From Enterobacter hormaechei ATCC 49162 (lineage in GTDB: Bacteria > Pseudomonadota > Gammaproteobacteria > Enterobacterales > Enterobacteriaceae): a stretch of DNA of 64,000 nucleotides. The translations under genes were made by a program, and so were the position numbers. Below, in pieces: positions 40,527-53,203 of this stretch (position 1 is its first letter; each line of letters starts with the position of its first letter). Under the pieces are notes generated by a model. It was not told the DNA's origin. It saw only the letters and a list, made by a program, of their open reading frames with translations, and did no database searches. The DNA is taken from positions 992,001 to 1,056,000 of the forward strand of contig NZ_MKEQ01000001.1 in NCBI RefSeq assembly GCF_001875655.1, read 5' to 3'.

Positions 40527-41189
40527 ATGCGGCAATTGATAACGCCTGAAAATACCATGAAGAAAACTTCTTTTAGAAAACACCGGGTTGAGCGATTCAG
40601 CTCACGACAAGCCACCAGAAGAACGCCAGAACCCCAGCCAACGCGGGTCATACTGTTCAATAAACCCTACGATGTTTTGCCGCAGTTTACCGACGAAGCC
40701 GGGCGCAGCACGCTGAAGGACTTTATTCCCGTTCAGGGGGTTTACGCGGCCGGGCGTCTGGATCGTGACAGCGAAGGGTTACTGGTGCTCACCAATGACG
40801 GTGTGCTCCAGGCCAGGCTCACTCAGCCGGGCAAGCGTACCGGGAAAATTTACTTTGTGCAGGTTGAAGGCGAGCCGGACGACGCGTCGCTGGCAAAACT
40901 GCGCAACGGCGTAACGCTGAACGACGGTCCCACCCTGCCGGCTGGTATTGAGCGCGTGAATGAGCCAGAGTGGCTGTGGCCGCGCAACCCGCCGATTCGT
41001 GAGCGCAAATCCATTCCCACCAGCTGGCTTAAAATCACCCTGTATGAAGGCCGCAACCGACAGGTCAGGCGCATGACTGCGCATGTGGGCTTCCCTACCC
41101 TGCGACTCATTCGCTATGCCATGGGCAGCTACACGCTGGACTCGCTGGCAAACGGGGAATGGCGGGATGTTACCCCTAAGGAGAACTGA
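40527..41189 (+). CDS. rluE: 23S rRNA pseudouridine synthase E
   Basis: 220 residues. The RsuA-family catalytic motif is [16 protein letters not shown]; other blocks are [34 protein letters not shown] and [19 protein letters not shown]. RluE makes pseudouridine 2457 of 23S rRNA. The E. coli protein also starts MRQLI..ENTM, supporting ATG 40527. Its stop overlaps the nudJ start by one base. Confidence 0.95.
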   Translation: MRQLITPENTMKKTSFRKHRVERFSSRQATRRTPEPQPTRVILFNKPYDVLPQFTDEAGRSTLKDFIPVQGVYAAGRLDRDSEGLLVLTNDGVLQARLTQPGKRTGKIYFVQVEGEPDDASLAKLRNGVTLNDGPTLPAGIERVNEPEWLWPRNPPIRERKSIPTSWLKITLYEGRNRQVRRMTAHVGFPTLRLIRYAMGSYTLDSLANGEWRDVTPKEN

Positions 41190-41662
41190 TGTTTAAACCT
41201 CATGTTACGGTCGCCTGCGTGGTCCATGCGCAGGGGCGATTCCTGGTGGTGGAAGAGACCATCAACGGCAAAGCGCTGTGGAATCAGCCCGCCGGGCATC
41301 TCGAAGCCAATGAAACCTTACTCCAGGCGGCCAGGCGCGAGCTGTGGGAGGAGACGGGTATCCGCGCTGAACCGCAGCATTTTATTCGTATGCATCAGTG
41401 GATAGCGCCTGACCACACCCCTTTCCTGCGTTTTTTATTCGCCGTTGAGCTTAGCGAAATGTGCGCCACTGAACCGCACGACGACGATATCGATCGCTGC
41501 CTGTGGGTGACCGCAGAAGAGATCCTGAACGCGCCAAACCTGCGCTCCCCGCTGGTTGCGGAAAGCATCCGCTGCTGGCAGTCTGAGGCGCGCCTGCCGC
41601 TGGATGTCATTGCAGAATTTAACTGGCCGTTTACAGAGGGTGTCAATGGTGGGGGGGCGTGA
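41189..41662 (+). CDS. nudJ: Nudix hydrolase NudJ
   Basis: 157 residues. The Nudix box is complete: [20 protein letters not shown] followed by TGI. NudJ is a nucleoside di- and triphosphatase that also hydrolyses thiamin (HMP) pyrophosphates. It is coupled to rluE (TGATG) and lies 40 bases before mnmA, as in E. coli. Confidence 0.95.
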   Translation: MFKPHVTVACVVHAQGRFLVVEETINGKALWNQPAGHLEANETLLQAARRELWEETGIRAEPQHFIRMHQWIAPDHTPFLRFLFAVELSEMCATEPHDDDIDRCLWVTAEEILNAPNLRSPLVAESIRCWQSEARLPLDVIAEFNWPFTEGVNGGGA

Positions 41663-41702
41663 TAGAATACGCCGCCTTGAAGTTCAATGTCGTGAGTATT
41701 CC

Positions 41703-42815
41703 ATGTCAGATAATAGCCAGAAAAAAGTGATCGTCGGCATGTCCGGCGGTGTCGATTCCTCCGTTTCCGCCTACCTGTTGCAGCAACAGGGCTATAAGGT
41801 GGAGGGCCTGTTCATGAAGAACTGGGAGGAAGACGATGGCGAGGAATACTGCACTGCCGCTGCGGATCTCGCCGATGCGCAGGCCGTGTGCGATAAGCTC
41901 GGCATCGAACTGCACACCGTTAACTTTGCCGCAGAATACTGGGACAACGTCTTTGAACTCTTCCTCGAAGAGTACAAAGCGGGCCGCACGCCAAACCCGG
42001 ATATCCTGTGCAACAAAGAGATCAAATTCAAAGCCTTCCTCGAATTCGCCGCGGAAGACCTGGGCGCAGACTACATTGCGACCGGCCACTATGTGCGTCG
42101 CGCGGATGTGAATGGCAAAAGCCAGCTGCTGCGCGGCCTGGACGGCAACAAAGATCAGAGCTACTTCCTCTACACGCTGAGCCACGAACAGATTGCCCAG
42201 AGCCTGTTCCCGGTTGGCGAGCTGGAGAAGCCGGAAGTGCGTAAGATTGCAGAAGATCTGGATCTGATCACCGCCAAGAAAAAAGACTCCACCGGTATCT
42301 GTTTTATCGGCGAGCGTAAATTCCGCGAATTCCTGGGGCGCTACCTGCCTGCACAGCCGGGCAAAATCGTCACCGTTGACGGTGATGAGATTGGTCAGCA
42401 CCAGGGACTGATGTACCACACTCTCGGCCAGCGCAAAGGTCTGGGTATCGGCGGCACCAAAGAGGGCAGCGAAGATCCGTGGTACGTAGTCGACAAAGAC
42501 GTCGAAAACAATATTCTGGTGGTGGCTCAGGGTCACGACCACCCGCGTCTGATGTCCGTTGGACTGATCGCGCAACAGCTGCACTGGGTCGATCGCGAGC
42601 CGCTGAAAGGCACGCTGCGCTGCACCGTGAAAACGCGCTACCGCCAGACAGACATCCCTTGCACCGTAACCGCACTGGATGACGATCGCATTGACGTGCG
42701 TTTCGACGAGCCGGTTTCCGCCGTTACCCCTGGCCAGTCTGCTGTTTTCTACAGCGGCGAAATTTGCCTCGGCGGTGGGATCATCGAACAGCGCCTGCCG
42801 CTGCCTGCTGTTTAA
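41703..42815 (+). CDS. mnmA: tRNA 2-thiouridylase MnmA
   Basis: 370 residues. P-loop pyrophosphatase motif [16 protein letters not shown] at the N-terminus and catalytic cysteines in [12 protein letters not shown] and [11 protein letters not shown]. It thiolates U34 of Lys, Glu and Gln tRNAs. The frame is open to 41556, but [13 protein letters not shown] at 41703 matches the family start. Confidence 0.97.
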   Translation: MSDNSQKKVIVGMSGGVDSSVSAYLLQQQGYKVEGLFMKNWEEDDGEEYCTAAADLADAQAVCDKLGIELHTVNFAAEYWDNVFELFLEEYKAGRTPNPDILCNKEIKFKAFLEFAAEDLGADYIATGHYVRRADVNGKSQLLRGLDGNKDQSYFLYTLSHEQIAQSLFPVGELEKPEVRKIAEDLDLITAKKKDSTGICFIGERKFREFLGRYLPAQPGKIVTVDGDEIGQHQGLMYHTLGQRKGLGIGGTKEGSEDPWYVVDKDVENNILVVAQGHDHPRLMSVGLIAQQLHWVDREPLKGTLRCTVKTRYRQTDIPCTVTALDDDRIDVRFDEPVSAVTPGQSAVFYSGEICLGGGIIEQRLPLPAV

Positions 42816-42842
42816 ACCGTTTGCACACATAAAGGAGACCGT

Positions 42843-44862
<2,020 letters not shown>

Positions 44863-44870
44863 TTGCCCTT

Positions 44871-44902
44871 CCCCCTTTCCACCCGGAAAGGGGGCTGCTT
44901 TT
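44871..44902 (+). terminator. Terminator of purB
   Basis: Stem CCCCCTTTCC (44871-44880) with GGAAAGGGGG (44885-44894), loop ACCC, then CTGCTTTTC. Confidence 0.85.
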
Positions 44903-44949
44903 CATTATCGTGTTGACGTTTTCTCGTCCCATGACAGGCTTTGCCTGAA

Positions 44950-45342
44950 TTAACGCCTGCCGTCAGGCAGATTGTTATTTTTCGTCGTGGAATAACTTTC
45001 CGGAATATAGCGTTTTAAGCCGAACGGGCATAGCCTGAACTGGCACGGGGTGTCAACCGCGCACGGGCGATCCATCTCCTGTCGGTTGCCTGGACACGCG
45101 TTTTTCTGCCTGAATCCCATCCAGCCTATTGATGTAAATGGCATTGCCTGTGCTATCCATACTCTTCTGCGCCGATCGTTAATCAGGATCCCCTGGTTTG
45201 ATGTGGTGATGATTTCACCTGCCCGAACGTAATAATCTCCCTTTAACCACAGGATATAATTCAGGCCATACTGTGTCTCAACTTTGCAAAAGATGGTTCC
45301 GCTTTCCGGACTCGCAATAGTCTCAACAACCTTCCATTCCAT
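44950..45342 (-). CDS. Hypothetical protein
   Basis: 130 residues from ATG 45342 (MEWKVVETIASPESGTIFCK), with AGAGGA about 6 bases upstream. Residues 1-60 look like a folded beta-rich domain (YGLNYILWLKGDYYVRAGEI, NQGILINDRRRRVWI). The C-terminal half is rich in Cys, Pro and Arg (NACPGNRQEMDRPCAVDTPC) and looks less ordered. No family recognised. It replaces the tight purB-phoP spacing of E. coli, so it may be a later insertion. An earlier ATG at 45414 lacks a ribosome site. Confidence 0.6.
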   Translation of the reverse strand: MEWKVVETIASPESGTIFCKVETQYGLNYILWLKGDYYVRAGEIITTSNQGILINDRRRRVWIAQAMPFTSIGWMGFRQKNACPGNRQEMDRPCAVDTPCQFRLCPFGLKRYIPESYSTTKNNNLPDGRR

Positions 45343-45420
45343 AAAATCCTCTTTACTCGCTATATTGCTGTTTTGTTGTGTAAAAATGCTGCTTTTCTGG
45401 CACATCTTATGCAAATCTAA

Positions 45421-45720
45421 TTTCGCACCATAAAATAAGCGTAGATAAAGATGGCAAAAGTGAGAACATCCTTACAAAAAAAAGGGCAATATTTACAAAA
45501 CTAGCGAGCCCGTTCATACCAAAAAGCGACGCGCCTTCAACAGTCAGTAAACGGATGGTTGTTTTATGCGAATTACGGAAGCTTGCGAAAACAAGGCAGT
45601 TTATATTACCCGCGCAATGCCTCCTGTGTTCAGGAGCCTAAAAAAATCATTTAATTTCATCACGCTGGTGCAACCTGGATAATCAGCGTTAAACTATTCA
45701 TACCATTTATAAAGGGAGAA
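45421..45720 (+). promoter_or_regulatory. phoPQ upstream region
   Basis: About 300 AT-rich bases without a firm gene. A 38-codon frame at 45566-45682 (MRITEACENKAVYITRAMPP...) has only a weak ribosome site. I looked for a PhoP box (two TGTTTA halves 5 bases apart) and did not find a good one. The ribosome site of phoP (GGGAG) is at 45714-45718. Confidence 0.4.
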
Positions 45721-45726
45721 ATGATG

Positions 45727-46398
45727 ATGCGCGTACTGGTTGTTGAGGATAACGCATTGCTACGTCATCACCTGAAAGTTCAACTTCAGGAGATGGGTCA
45801 TCAGGTGGACGATGCTGAAGACGCAAAAGAGGCCGATTATTATCTCAATGAACACCTGCCGGACATCGCCATTGTCGATTTAGGGCTGCCGGATGAAGAC
45901 GGTTTGTCCCTTATACGCCGCTGGCGTAGCCATGACGTTTCTCTGCCGGTGCTGGTGCTGACCGCTCGCGAAGGCTGGCAGGACAAGGTTGAAGTCCTGA
46001 GCGCTGGCGCGGATGATTACGTGACCAAACCCTTCCATATTGAAGAGGTTGCCGCGCGTATGCAGGCGCTGCTGCGCCGCAACAGCGGGCTGGCGTCGCA
46101 GGTGATCTCTCTGCCGCCGTTCCAGGTGGACCTCTCCCGCCGCGAATTTTCAATTAATGATGAAGTGATCAAGCTGACCGCATTCGAATACACCATCATG
46201 GAAACGCTGATCCGTAACAACGGTAAAGTGGTGAGTAAAGATTCCCTGATGCTTCAGCTCTATCCGGATGCCGAGCTGCGCGAAAGCCACACCATCGACG
46301 TACTGATGGGTCGCCTGCGTAAAAAAATACAGGCGCAGTACCCGCATGACGTGATCACCACCGTGCGTGGTCAGGGCTACCTGTTCGAATTACGCTAA
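45727..46398 (+). CDS. phoP: Response regulator PhoP
   Basis: 223 residues, OmpR family. Receiver domain with phospho-acceptor Asp51 in [13 protein letters not shown]; winged-helix DNA-binding domain ([35 protein letters not shown]). With PhoQ it responds to low Mg2+, acid and antimicrobial peptides and controls LPS modification. Three ATGs lie in a row; the third (45727) gives the E. coli length and an 8-base spacing to GGGAG. Confidence 0.97.
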   Translation: MRVLVVEDNALLRHHLKVQLQEMGHQVDDAEDAKEADYYLNEHLPDIAIVDLGLPDEDGLSLIRRWRSHDVSLPVLVLTAREGWQDKVEVLSAGADDYVTKPFHIEEVAARMQALLRRNSGLASQVISLPPFQVDLSRREFSINDEVIKLTAFEYTIMETLIRNNGKVVSKDSLMLQLYPDAELRESHTIDVLMGRLRKKIQAQYPHDVITTVRGQGYLFELR

Positions 46399-47862
46399 AT
46401 GAAAGGAATTTTGCGCCATATTTTACCCCTTTCGCTGCGGGTTCGCTTTTTGCTGGCAACCGCCGCCGTCGTGCTGGTGCTGTCACTCTCTTACGGGATG
46501 GTGGCGCTGGTCGGGTATAGCGTGAGCTTCGATAAAACCACCTTCCGCCTGCTTCGCGGTGAAAGTAACCTGTTTTATACCCTGGCTAAGTGGGAGAACA
46601 ACCGGATCACCGTTGAGATGCCGGAAAATCTCAACCAGCAAAGCCCGACGCTGGCGCTGATCTACGATGAAAAAGGGAAACTACTCTGGGCCCAGCGCGA
46701 CGTTCCCTGGCTGAAAAAGCGCATCCGTCCAGAATGGCTGAAAACCAACGGTTTTCATGAAATAGAAGCCGACCTCAACTCCACCAGCAGCCTGCTGCGT
46801 GACGATCGCGCCTTACAGATCAAGCTTAATGAGATCCGTGCCGAAGATGACGACACGGAAATGACCCACTCGGTCGCGATTAACCTTTATCCCGCCACGC
46901 TGCACATGCCGCAATTAACCATTGTGGTGATCGATACCATACCGGTTGAGCTGAAACGCTCGTATATGGTCTGGAACTGGTTCGTGTATGTTCTGGCTGC
47001 CAACCTGCTGCTGGTGATCCCTCTCCTGTGGGTCGCTGCGTGGTGGAGCCTTCGACCGATCGAATCTCTTGCCAAAGAGGTGCGCGAGCTGGAGGAACAT
47101 CACCGCGAGAAGCTCAACCCGGAGACCACGCGTGAGCTGACCAGCCTGGTGCGCAACCTCAACCGACTGCTGAAAAGCGAACGTGAACGCTACGACAAGT
47201 ATCGCACGACGCTCACCGACCTTACGCACAGCCTGAAAACCCCGCTGGCCGTGATGCAAAGTACCCTGCGTTCCATGCGCAGTTCGAAAATGAGCGTGGA
47301 TGACGCCGAACCGGTGATGCTGGAGCAAATCAGCCGGATCTCACAGCAGATCGGCTATTATCTGCACCGCGCCAGCATGCGTTCCGGAAGCGCCCTTTTG
47401 AGCCGTGAACTGCACCCGGTAGCTCCGCTGCTGGATAACCTCACCTCTGCGCTGAACAAGGTGTACCAGCGTAAAGGGGTTAACATCAGTCTGGATATCT
47501 CACCTGAAATTAGCTTTGTCGGTGAGAAAAATGACTTTATGGAAGTGATGGGAAACCTGCTCGATAACGCCTGCAAATATTGTCTGGAGTTTGTCGAGGT
47601 GTCCGCGCGGGTAACGGATAACGAACTGCATATTATCGTTGAGGATGATGGTCCTGGCATTCCCCGTAATAAACGCGAAGTGGTGTTCGATCGCGGTCAG
47701 CGGGCCGATACGCTGCGGCCAGGCCAGGGTGTCGGATTATCCGTCGCCAGGGAAATTGTCGATCAATACGAAGGTAAGATTGAAACCGGTGAAAGTTTGC
47801 TGGGCGGTGCCCGTATGGAAGTCATTTTTGGCCGCCAGCATCCCGTATCGAACGATAGTTAA
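46399..47862 (+). CDS. phoQ: Sensor kinase PhoQ
   Basis: 487 residues. First membrane helix about 17-38, an acidic periplasmic sensor domain ([20 protein letters not shown] contains the Mg2+-binding acidic patch), second helix about 195-215, HAMP, then the histidine kinase: phospho-His in [16 protein letters not shown] box [11 protein letters not shown] boxes DDGPGIP and GQGVGLSVA. The ATG follows the phoP stop directly. Confidence 0.97.
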   Translation: MKGILRHILPLSLRVRFLLATAAVVLVLSLSYGMVALVGYSVSFDKTTFRLLRGESNLFYTLAKWENNRITVEMPENLNQQSPTLALIYDEKGKLLWAQRDVPWLKKRIRPEWLKTNGFHEIEADLNSTSSLLRDDRALQIKLNEIRAEDDDTEMTHSVAINLYPATLHMPQLTIVVIDTIPVELKRSYMVWNWFVYVLAANLLLVIPLLWVAAWWSLRPIESLAKEVRELEEHHREKLNPETTRELTSLVRNLNRLLKSERERYDKYRTTLTDLTHSLKTPLAVMQSTLRSMRSSKMSVDDAEPVMLEQISRISQQIGYYLHRASMRSGSALLSRELHPVAPLLDNLTSALNKVYQRKGVNISLDISPEISFVGEKNDFMEVMGNLLDNACKYCLEFVEVSARVTDNELHIIVEDDGPGIPRNKREVVFDRGQRADTLRPGQGVGLSVAREIVDQYEGKIETGESLLGGARMEVIFGRQHPVSNDS

Positions 47863-47953
47863 CCCGAAAGGTGAAAAATACGCGGATCTCGCAGCCAGGG
47901 GGCGGGGCTTCCGTTATAATCCGTCTCAGTAAGAGCCTGCGGAATACAAAAAT

Positions 47954-49075
47954 ATGGATTATCAATTAACGCTTAACTGGCCCGAATTTATTGAACGTTA
48001 CTGGCAAAAACGCCCGGTCGTTCTTAAACGCGGGATCAGCAATTTTATCGACCCTATTTCTCCTGACGAACTCGCTGGTCTGGCGATGGAAAACGAGGTA
48101 GACAGCCGACTGGTGAGCCACCAGGACGGGAAATGGCAGGTCAGCCACGGTCCCTTTGAAAGCTACGATCACCTGGGTGAAAGCAACTGGTCTTTACTGG
48201 TGCAGGCGGTCAATAACTGGCACGAACCCACCGCAGCCTTGATGCGTCCGTTCCGCGCCCTGCCAGACTGGCGAATGGACGATCTGATGATCTCCTTCTC
48301 GGTGCCCGGTGGCGGCGTGGGTCCGCATCTCGATCAGTACGACGTGTTTATCATTCAGGGTACCGGGCGCCGTCGCTGGCGCGTGGGCGAAAAAGTGCCA
48401 ATGAAGCAGCACTGCCCGCACCCGGACCTGCTTCAGGTTGATCCGTTTGAAGGGATCATTGATGAAGAGCTGGAGCCAGGCGACATTCTTTATATCCCGC
48501 CGGGTTTCCCGCATGAAGGTTATTCCCTGGAAAACTCGCTGAACTATTCGGTCGGTTTCCGCGCACCCAGCGTACGCGAGATGATCAGCGGATTTGCTGA
48601 CTATGTTTTACAGCGCGAGCTGGGCAGCTACCGGTACAGCGATCCGGACGTTCCGGCGCGTGCGCACCCGGCGGATATTCTGCCAGAGGAGCTGGATAAG
48701 CTGCGCGGTATGATGCTGGATCTGATCAACGAACCGGAGCACTTCAGACAGTGGTTTGGCGAGTTTATCAGCCAGTCGCGTCACGAGCTGGACGTCGCAC
48801 CGCCAGAGCCGCCGTATCAGGCGGATGAAATTTATGATGCGCTCCAGCAGGGCGATAAGCTGGTTCGTCTGGGCGGGTTACGCGTACTGCGCATTGGCGA
48901 AGAGGTATTCGTTAACGGCGAGCGACTGGACTCTCCGCACCGCCCGGCACTGGAAGCGATTGCCAGCCATATGGTGCTGACTGCGGAAACCTTTGGCGAC
49001 GCGCTGGACGATCCCTCCTTCCTCGCCATGCTGGCCGCGCTGGTGAACAGCGGGTACTGGTTTTTTGAGGACTGA
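47954..49075 (+). CDS. roxA: 50S ribosomal protein L16 arginine hydroxylase
   Basis: 373 residues, JmjC 2-oxoglutarate/Fe(II) oxygenase (YcfD). Iron ligands are in GGVGPHLDQYDVFIIQGTGR (HxD) and later PPGFPHEGYSLEN (H). RoxA hydroxylates Arg81 of L16. It follows phoQ in the same orientation with a 91-base gap. Confidence 0.95.
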   Translation: MDYQLTLNWPEFIERYWQKRPVVLKRGISNFIDPISPDELAGLAMENEVDSRLVSHQDGKWQVSHGPFESYDHLGESNWSLLVQAVNNWHEPTAALMRPFRALPDWRMDDLMISFSVPGGGVGPHLDQYDVFIIQGTGRRRWRVGEKVPMKQHCPHPDLLQVDPFEGIIDEELEPGDILYIPPGFPHEGYSLENSLNYSVGFRAPSVREMISGFADYVLQRELGSYRYSDPDVPARAHPADILPEELDKLRGMMLDLINEPEHFRQWFGEFISQSRHELDVAPPEPPYQADEIYDALQQGDKLVRLGGLRVLRIGEEVFVNGERLDSPHRPALEAIASHMVLTAETFGDALDDPSFLAMLAALVNSGYWFFED

Positions 49076-49085
49076 GCCGCTTTAA

Positions 49086-49157
49086 TGCCCGGTGGCGCTG
49101 CGCTTACCGGGCCTACGATCGAAATGTAGGCCGGGTAAGGCGTAGCCGCCACCCGGC
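49086..49157. repeat. BIME (paired REP elements)
   Basis: Two inverted REP units, TGCCCGGTGGCGCTGCGCTT...CCGGGCCTAC and its near complement GTAGGCCGGGTAAGGCGTAG..CCACCCGGC, around a short spacer. It directly flanks the 3' end of the REP-associated transposase gene and lies between it and roxA. Confidence 0.9.
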
Positions 49158-49160
49158 TTT

Positions 49161-49652
49161 TTACTTCCGCTCCCCCGCCGCAAATTCCTCAATCTCACCC
49201 GCCCAGTCTGCCGGATATAACCCTTCCCGCACGTCCCGGTGAAACGTTGAATATGGCCAGTCGACGACTTTCCCGACATAGCCATGCTTCAGCGGATTAA
49301 TATAGACGTAATCCATATGCCGCCGATAATCCTGCTCATTGCGAAGAGTGTGCTCCCAGAAACGCGGTTGCCAGACGTGGCGCATCTCAATGTTGCGGCT
49401 GAATGTTTTTTTGATATCGCGCCAGCGCGCTGAAAAGTCACTGTCCCCTTCCGGCAGGGTCCAGATACAGTGCATATGTTCAGGCAGGATAACCCAGGCG
49501 TTAATGGTGAACGGTTTCGCACGCTTAACCATGGCGGTAGCGGAACGCAGGCTGTCGATGTGGCGAGTCAGTAAATCGCTCTGGCGGTTTTGCAGATTGA
49601 CGGTGAAAAACCAGGTCCCACCGGGGATGTAGTGGCGGCGGTAGTTTGACAT
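49161..49652 (-). CDS. REP-associated tyrosine transposase (RAYT)
   Basis: 163 residues, Y1/HUH superfamily. MSNYRRHYIPGGTWFFTVNL is the usual start; the HUH motif is HMHCIW in WVILPEHMHCIWTLPEGD; the catalytic tyrosine region is HMDYVYINPLKHGYVGKV. The E. coli homologue cleaves single-stranded REP DNA and is thought to spread these repeats. It lies between two BIMEs made of matching REP units. ATG 49652 follows AGGGAGTTCAG; the longer frame reads into the repeat. Confidence 0.92.
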   Translation of the reverse strand: MSNYRRHYIPGGTWFFTVNLQNRQSDLLTRHIDSLRSATAMVKRAKPFTINAWVILPEHMHCIWTLPEGDSDFSARWRDIKKTFSRNIEMRHVWQPRFWEHTLRNEQDYRRHMDYVYINPLKHGYVGKVVDWPYSTFHRDVREGLYPADWAGEIEEFAAGERK

Positions 49653-49670
49653 CTGAACTCCCTGTTCATT

Positions 49671-49747
49671 TGCCGGGTGGCGGCTACGCCTTACCCGGCC
49701 TACAAAAGCCATTCCTGTAGGCCCGGTAAGCGAAGCGCCACCGGGCA
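49671..49747. repeat. BIME (paired REP elements)
   Basis: TGCCGGGTGGCGGCTACGCC..CGGCCTAC and the inverted partner GTAGGCCCGGTAAGCGAAGC..CCGGGCA. It is the mirror partner of the repeat at 49086-49157, so the transposase gene is bracketed by its likely substrate. It ends 6 bases from the pepT stop. Confidence 0.9.
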
Positions 49748-49752
49748 TTTTC

Positions 49753-50976
49753 TTACCGTTTCGCGGTTAACTCCGCTATCCGCACGATCACCTGCACCGC
49801 TTTCTCCATCCCTTCCAGCGTCACGAATTCATGCTTGCCGTGGTAGTTATATCCACCGGTAAACAGGTTCGGGCACGGCAGGCCCATAAACGACAGCTGG
49901 GAACCATCGGTACCGCCACGGATCGGTTTCATCACCGGCTCGATGTCACAATCGCGCATCGCCTGCTGGGCGATATCAAGAATGTGCGGATGCTCCATCA
50001 CCTTATCGCGCATATTGTAATAACTGTCTTCGATGATCAGCTCAATATAGCAATCCGGGTGCAGCCCCTTGCCGACCTTTTTCGCGATCTCCATCATCTT
50101 ACGCTTGCGCGCTTCAAAGGCTTTGCGGTCGAAATCGCGGACAATATAGTGCATCTGCGCACTGTCCACGGTCCCCTTGATGCTGGTCAGGTGATAAAAA
50201 CCTTCATACCCTTCCGTCATCTCCGGACTCTCTTCGGCGGGCACTTCCGCATGAATACGCGCTGCCAGCGACAGGGCATTCACCATCACCCCTTTCGCAG
50301 ACCCCGGGTGCACGTTATTCCCGACGATTTTGATCGTCACCGATGCCGCGTTAAAGTTTTCATACTCAAGTTCACCCACACCGCCACCGTCGACGGTGTA
50401 GGCCCACTGCGCGTTGAACGCCTCAACGTCAAAGTGTTTCGCGCCTTTTCCAACCTCTTCATCCGGCGTGAAGGCCACGCGGATATCGCCATGCGGGATA
50501 TTTTTGCCCTTCAGCACCGCCAGCGCCGTCATGATCTCGGCGATGCCCGCTTTGTCATCGGCACCCAGCAAGGTTTTGCCGTCGGTGGTGATTAACGTCT
50601 GCCCCAGTAACTGATGCAGTACCGGGAACATCACTGGCGACAGCACTTCGTCGCCAATGCCCAGCGCAATATCACCGCCGCGGTAGTTTTCAACAATCTG
50701 CGGATTAACGTGTTTACCGCTAAAATCAGGTGAGGTATCGACATGAGAAATAAAGCCAATTGCCGGGATATCTCCGTCAATATTCGCCGGCAGCGTTCCC
50801 ATCACGGTCCCTTTTTCGCTCAGCGTGACGTCGACCAGCCCCATGGCCTCCAGCTGCTCTTTCAGCAGATTTAGCAGCTTCCACTGGCCTTCGGTGCTTG
50901 GCACCTGTCGGACCCCTGGCTTAGATTGGGTATCCAGCGAAACGTAATGTAAAAAACGCTCAAGTAGTTTATCCAT
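49753..50976 (-). CDS. pepT: Peptidase T (tripeptidase)
   Basis: 407 residues, M20 zinc aminopeptidase removing N-terminal residues from tripeptides. Zinc ligands and catalytic residues in [47 protein letters not shown] and [19 protein letters not shown] 50976 ([13 protein letters not shown]) matches E. coli; upstream codons to 51021 are not conserved. Divergent from potA, as in E. coli. Confidence 0.97.
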   Translation of the reverse strand: MDKLLERFLHYVSLDTQSKPGVRQVPSTEGQWKLLNLLKEQLEAMGLVDVTLSEKGTVMGTLPANIDGDIPAIGFISHVDTSPDFSGKHVNPQIVENYRGGDIALGIGDEVLSPVMFPVLHQLLGQTLITTDGKTLLGADDKAGIAEIMTALAVLKGKNIPHGDIRVAFTPDEEVGKGAKHFDVEAFNAQWAYTVDGGGVGELEYENFNAASVTIKIVGNNVHPGSAKGVMVNALSLAARIHAEVPAEESPEMTEGYEGFYHLTSIKGTVDSAQMHYIVRDFDRKAFEARKRKMMEIAKKVGKGLHPDCYIELIIEDSYYNMRDKVMEHPHILDIAQQAMRDCDIEPVMKPIRGGTDGSQLSFMGLPCPNLFTGGYNYHGKHEFVTLEGMEKAVQVIVRIAELTAKR

Positions 50977-51243
50977 GCAGTCACCCTCACTTTTTGTGAC
51001 AACATTATCATTAAGCAGCAAAACGCAAATATTGCGTCAGGTCACTTTTATCCCGCAAACGAGAACTTTTTACGTTTATATCGTTCTGCGTTAATAAATG
51101 TAGCCTATGAATAAGTGAGAAGGATTGGCGATTCAATGGGTTTGCCGTAGAATGTCCGCCCTCATTACGAGTCACCAAGGTGGTTACACACAAACCCCGC
51201 TTCAGTCTGCTGCCTGAGGCGTCTATATGGGACAGCGCGAAAA

Positions 51244-52362
51244 TTGAATACACAACCCCGTTCCCTTTCACCGCTGGTGCAACTGGAACGAATTCGTAAA
51301 AGTTTCGATGGCAAAGATGTCATTTCCGACCTTAATCTGACCATCAATGACGGTGAGTTTCTCACGCTGCTCGGCCCCTCCGGCTGCGGCAAAACCACCG
51401 TCCTGCGCCTTATCGCCGGGCTGGAAAGCGTCGATAACGGCCATATCCATCTTGAGAACCAGGACATTACCCAGGTTCCTGCCGAAGATCGCCACGTCAA
51501 TACCGTCTTTCAGAGCTATGCCCTGTTCCCGCACATGACCGTGTTTGAGAACGTGGCGTTTGGCCTGCGGATGCAAAAAACACCGGCCAGCGAGATCCCG
51601 CCGCGCGTTACCGAAGCCCTGCGCATGGTGCAGCTGGAGGCGTTCGCCCAGCGAAAGCCGCATCAGCTGTCCGGCGGACAGCAGCAGCGTGTGGCCATCG
51701 CCCGCGCCGTGGTCAACAAACCGCGCCTGCTCCTGCTGGATGAGTCCCTCTCCGCGCTGGACTACAAACTGCGCAAGCAGATGCAGAACGAGCTGAAAGC
51801 GCTTCAGCGTAAGCTCGGCATCACGTTCGTATTCGTCACGCACGATCAGGAAGAAGCCCTGACCATGTCAGACCGTATCGTGGTAATGCGCGACGGCAAG
51901 ATTGAACAGGACGGCACGCCGCGTGAAATTTACGAAGAGCCGAAAAACCTGTTTGTCGCCAGCTTCATTGGCGAAATCAATATCTTTAACGCCACGGTGA
52001 TTGAGCATCTGGACGATCGGCGCGTCCGCGCGAACGTAGAAGGCCGCGAATGCAATATTACCGTCAACTTTGCCGTCGAGAAGGGTCAAAAGCTCAACGT
52101 CCTGCTGCGCCCGGAAGATCTCCGCGTTGATGAGATCCACGACACGGCTGACGTCGAAGGGCTGATCGGTTACGTTCGCGAACGCAATTATAAAGGGATG
52201 ACCCTTGAATCCGTTGTCGAACTGGAAAACGGCAAAATGGTGATGGTCAGCGAGTTCTTCAACGAGGACGATCCGGACTTCGACCACTCACTGGATCAGA
52301 AAATGGTCATCAACTGGGTAGAAAGCTGGGAGGTTGTACTGGCTGATGAAGAACACAAGTAA
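51244..52362 (+). CDS. potA: Spermidine/putrescine ABC transporter ATPase PotA
   Basis: 372 residues if started at TTG 51244. Walker [15 protein letters not shown], signature [14 protein letters not shown], Walker [14 protein letters not shown]-loop [12 protein letters not shown], and a C-terminal regulatory domain. The expected start is ATG 51227 (GAGG 8 bases upstream, reading MGQREN then TGA). With one more A in the run at 51240-51243 it would read [17 protein letters not shown], aligned with E. coli MGQSKKLNKQPSSLSPL. Either a real one-base deletion forces re-initiation at the overlapping TTG (TTGA), or it is a sequencing error. The protein core is intact. Confidence 0.93.
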   Translation: MNTQPRSLSPLVQLERIRKSFDGKDVISDLNLTINDGEFLTLLGPSGCGKTTVLRLIAGLESVDNGHIHLENQDITQVPAEDRHVNTVFQSYALFPHMTVFENVAFGLRMQKTPASEIPPRVTEALRMVQLEAFAQRKPHQLSGGQQQRVAIARAVVNKPRLLLLDESLSALDYKLRKQMQNELKALQRKLGITFVFVTHDQEEALTMSDRIVVMRDGKIEQDGTPREIYEEPKNLFVASFIGEINIFNATVIEHLDDRRVRANVEGRECNITVNFAVEKGQKLNVLLRPEDLRVDEIHDTADVEGLIGYVRERNYKGMTLESVVELENGKMVMVSEFFNEDDPDFDHSLDQKMVINWVESWEVVLADEEHK

Positions 52363-53203
52363 GTTCCAGAATGTGGTGATTGCCACGATCGTCGGTTGGC
52401 TTGTGTTGTTTGTCTTTCTTCCCAACCTGATGATCATCGTAACCAGCTTCCTGACCCGCGACGACGCGAACTTCGTGGCGATGATCTTTACGCTGGACAA
52501 CTACGCGCGTCTGCTCGATCCGCTCTATTTTGACGTGCTCCTGCACTCGCTCAATATGGCGCTGATTGCCACCCTCGCCTGTCTGGTGTTGGGGTATCCG
52601 TTCGCGTGGTTCCTGGCCCGCCTGCCGCAAAAAGTGCGGCCGCTGCTGCTGTTTTTACTGATTGTGCCTTTCTGGACCAACTCGTTAATCCGCATCTACG
52701 GGCTGAAAATCTTTCTCAGCACCAGAGGTTATCTGAACGAGTTTCTGCTGTGGCTGGGGGTGATTGAGACGCCGATCCGCATCATGTTCACCCCAAGCGC
52801 GGTGATTGTCGGCCTGGTCTATATCCTGCTGCCGTTTATGGTGATGCCGCTCTATTCCAGCATTGAAAAGCTCGATAAACCGCTGCTGGAAGCGGCAAAG
52901 GACCTGGGCGCCAGTAAGTTACAAACCTTCGTCCGCATCATTATTCCGCTGACCATGCCGGGAATTATCGCCGGATGTCTGCTGGTCATGCTGCCTGCGA
53001 TGGGCCTGTTCTACGTATCGGACCTGATGGGCGGGGCGAAAAACCTGCTTATCGGTAACGTGATTAAAAGTCAGTTCCTGAACATCCGCGACTGGCCGTT
53101 CGGCTCGGCCACCAGCATTACGCTGACAGTGGTGATGGGGCTGATGCTGCTGGTCTACTGGCGTGCCTCGCGCCTGCTGAATAAGAAGGTGGATCTGGAA
53201 TGA
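52346..53203 (+). CDS. potB: Spermidine/putrescine ABC permease PotB
   Basis: 285 residues, six membrane helices, with the EAA loop [19 protein letters not shown] that contacts PotA. ATG 52346 ([13 protein letters not shown]) overlaps the potA end by 17 bases and matches the E. coli start. Part of the polyamine uptake system PotABCD. Confidence 0.97.
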   Translation: MKNTSKFQNVVIATIVGWLVLFVFLPNLMIIVTSFLTRDDANFVAMIFTLDNYARLLDPLYFDVLLHSLNMALIATLACLVLGYPFAWFLARLPQKVRPLLLFLLIVPFWTNSLIRIYGLKIFLSTRGYLNEFLLWLGVIETPIRIMFTPSAVIVGLVYILLPFMVMPLYSSIEKLDKPLLEAAKDLGASKLQTFVRIIIPLTMPGIIAGCLLVMLPAMGLFYVSDLMGGAKNLLIGNVIKSQFLNIRDWPFGSATSITLTVVMGLMLLVYWRASRLLNKKVDLE

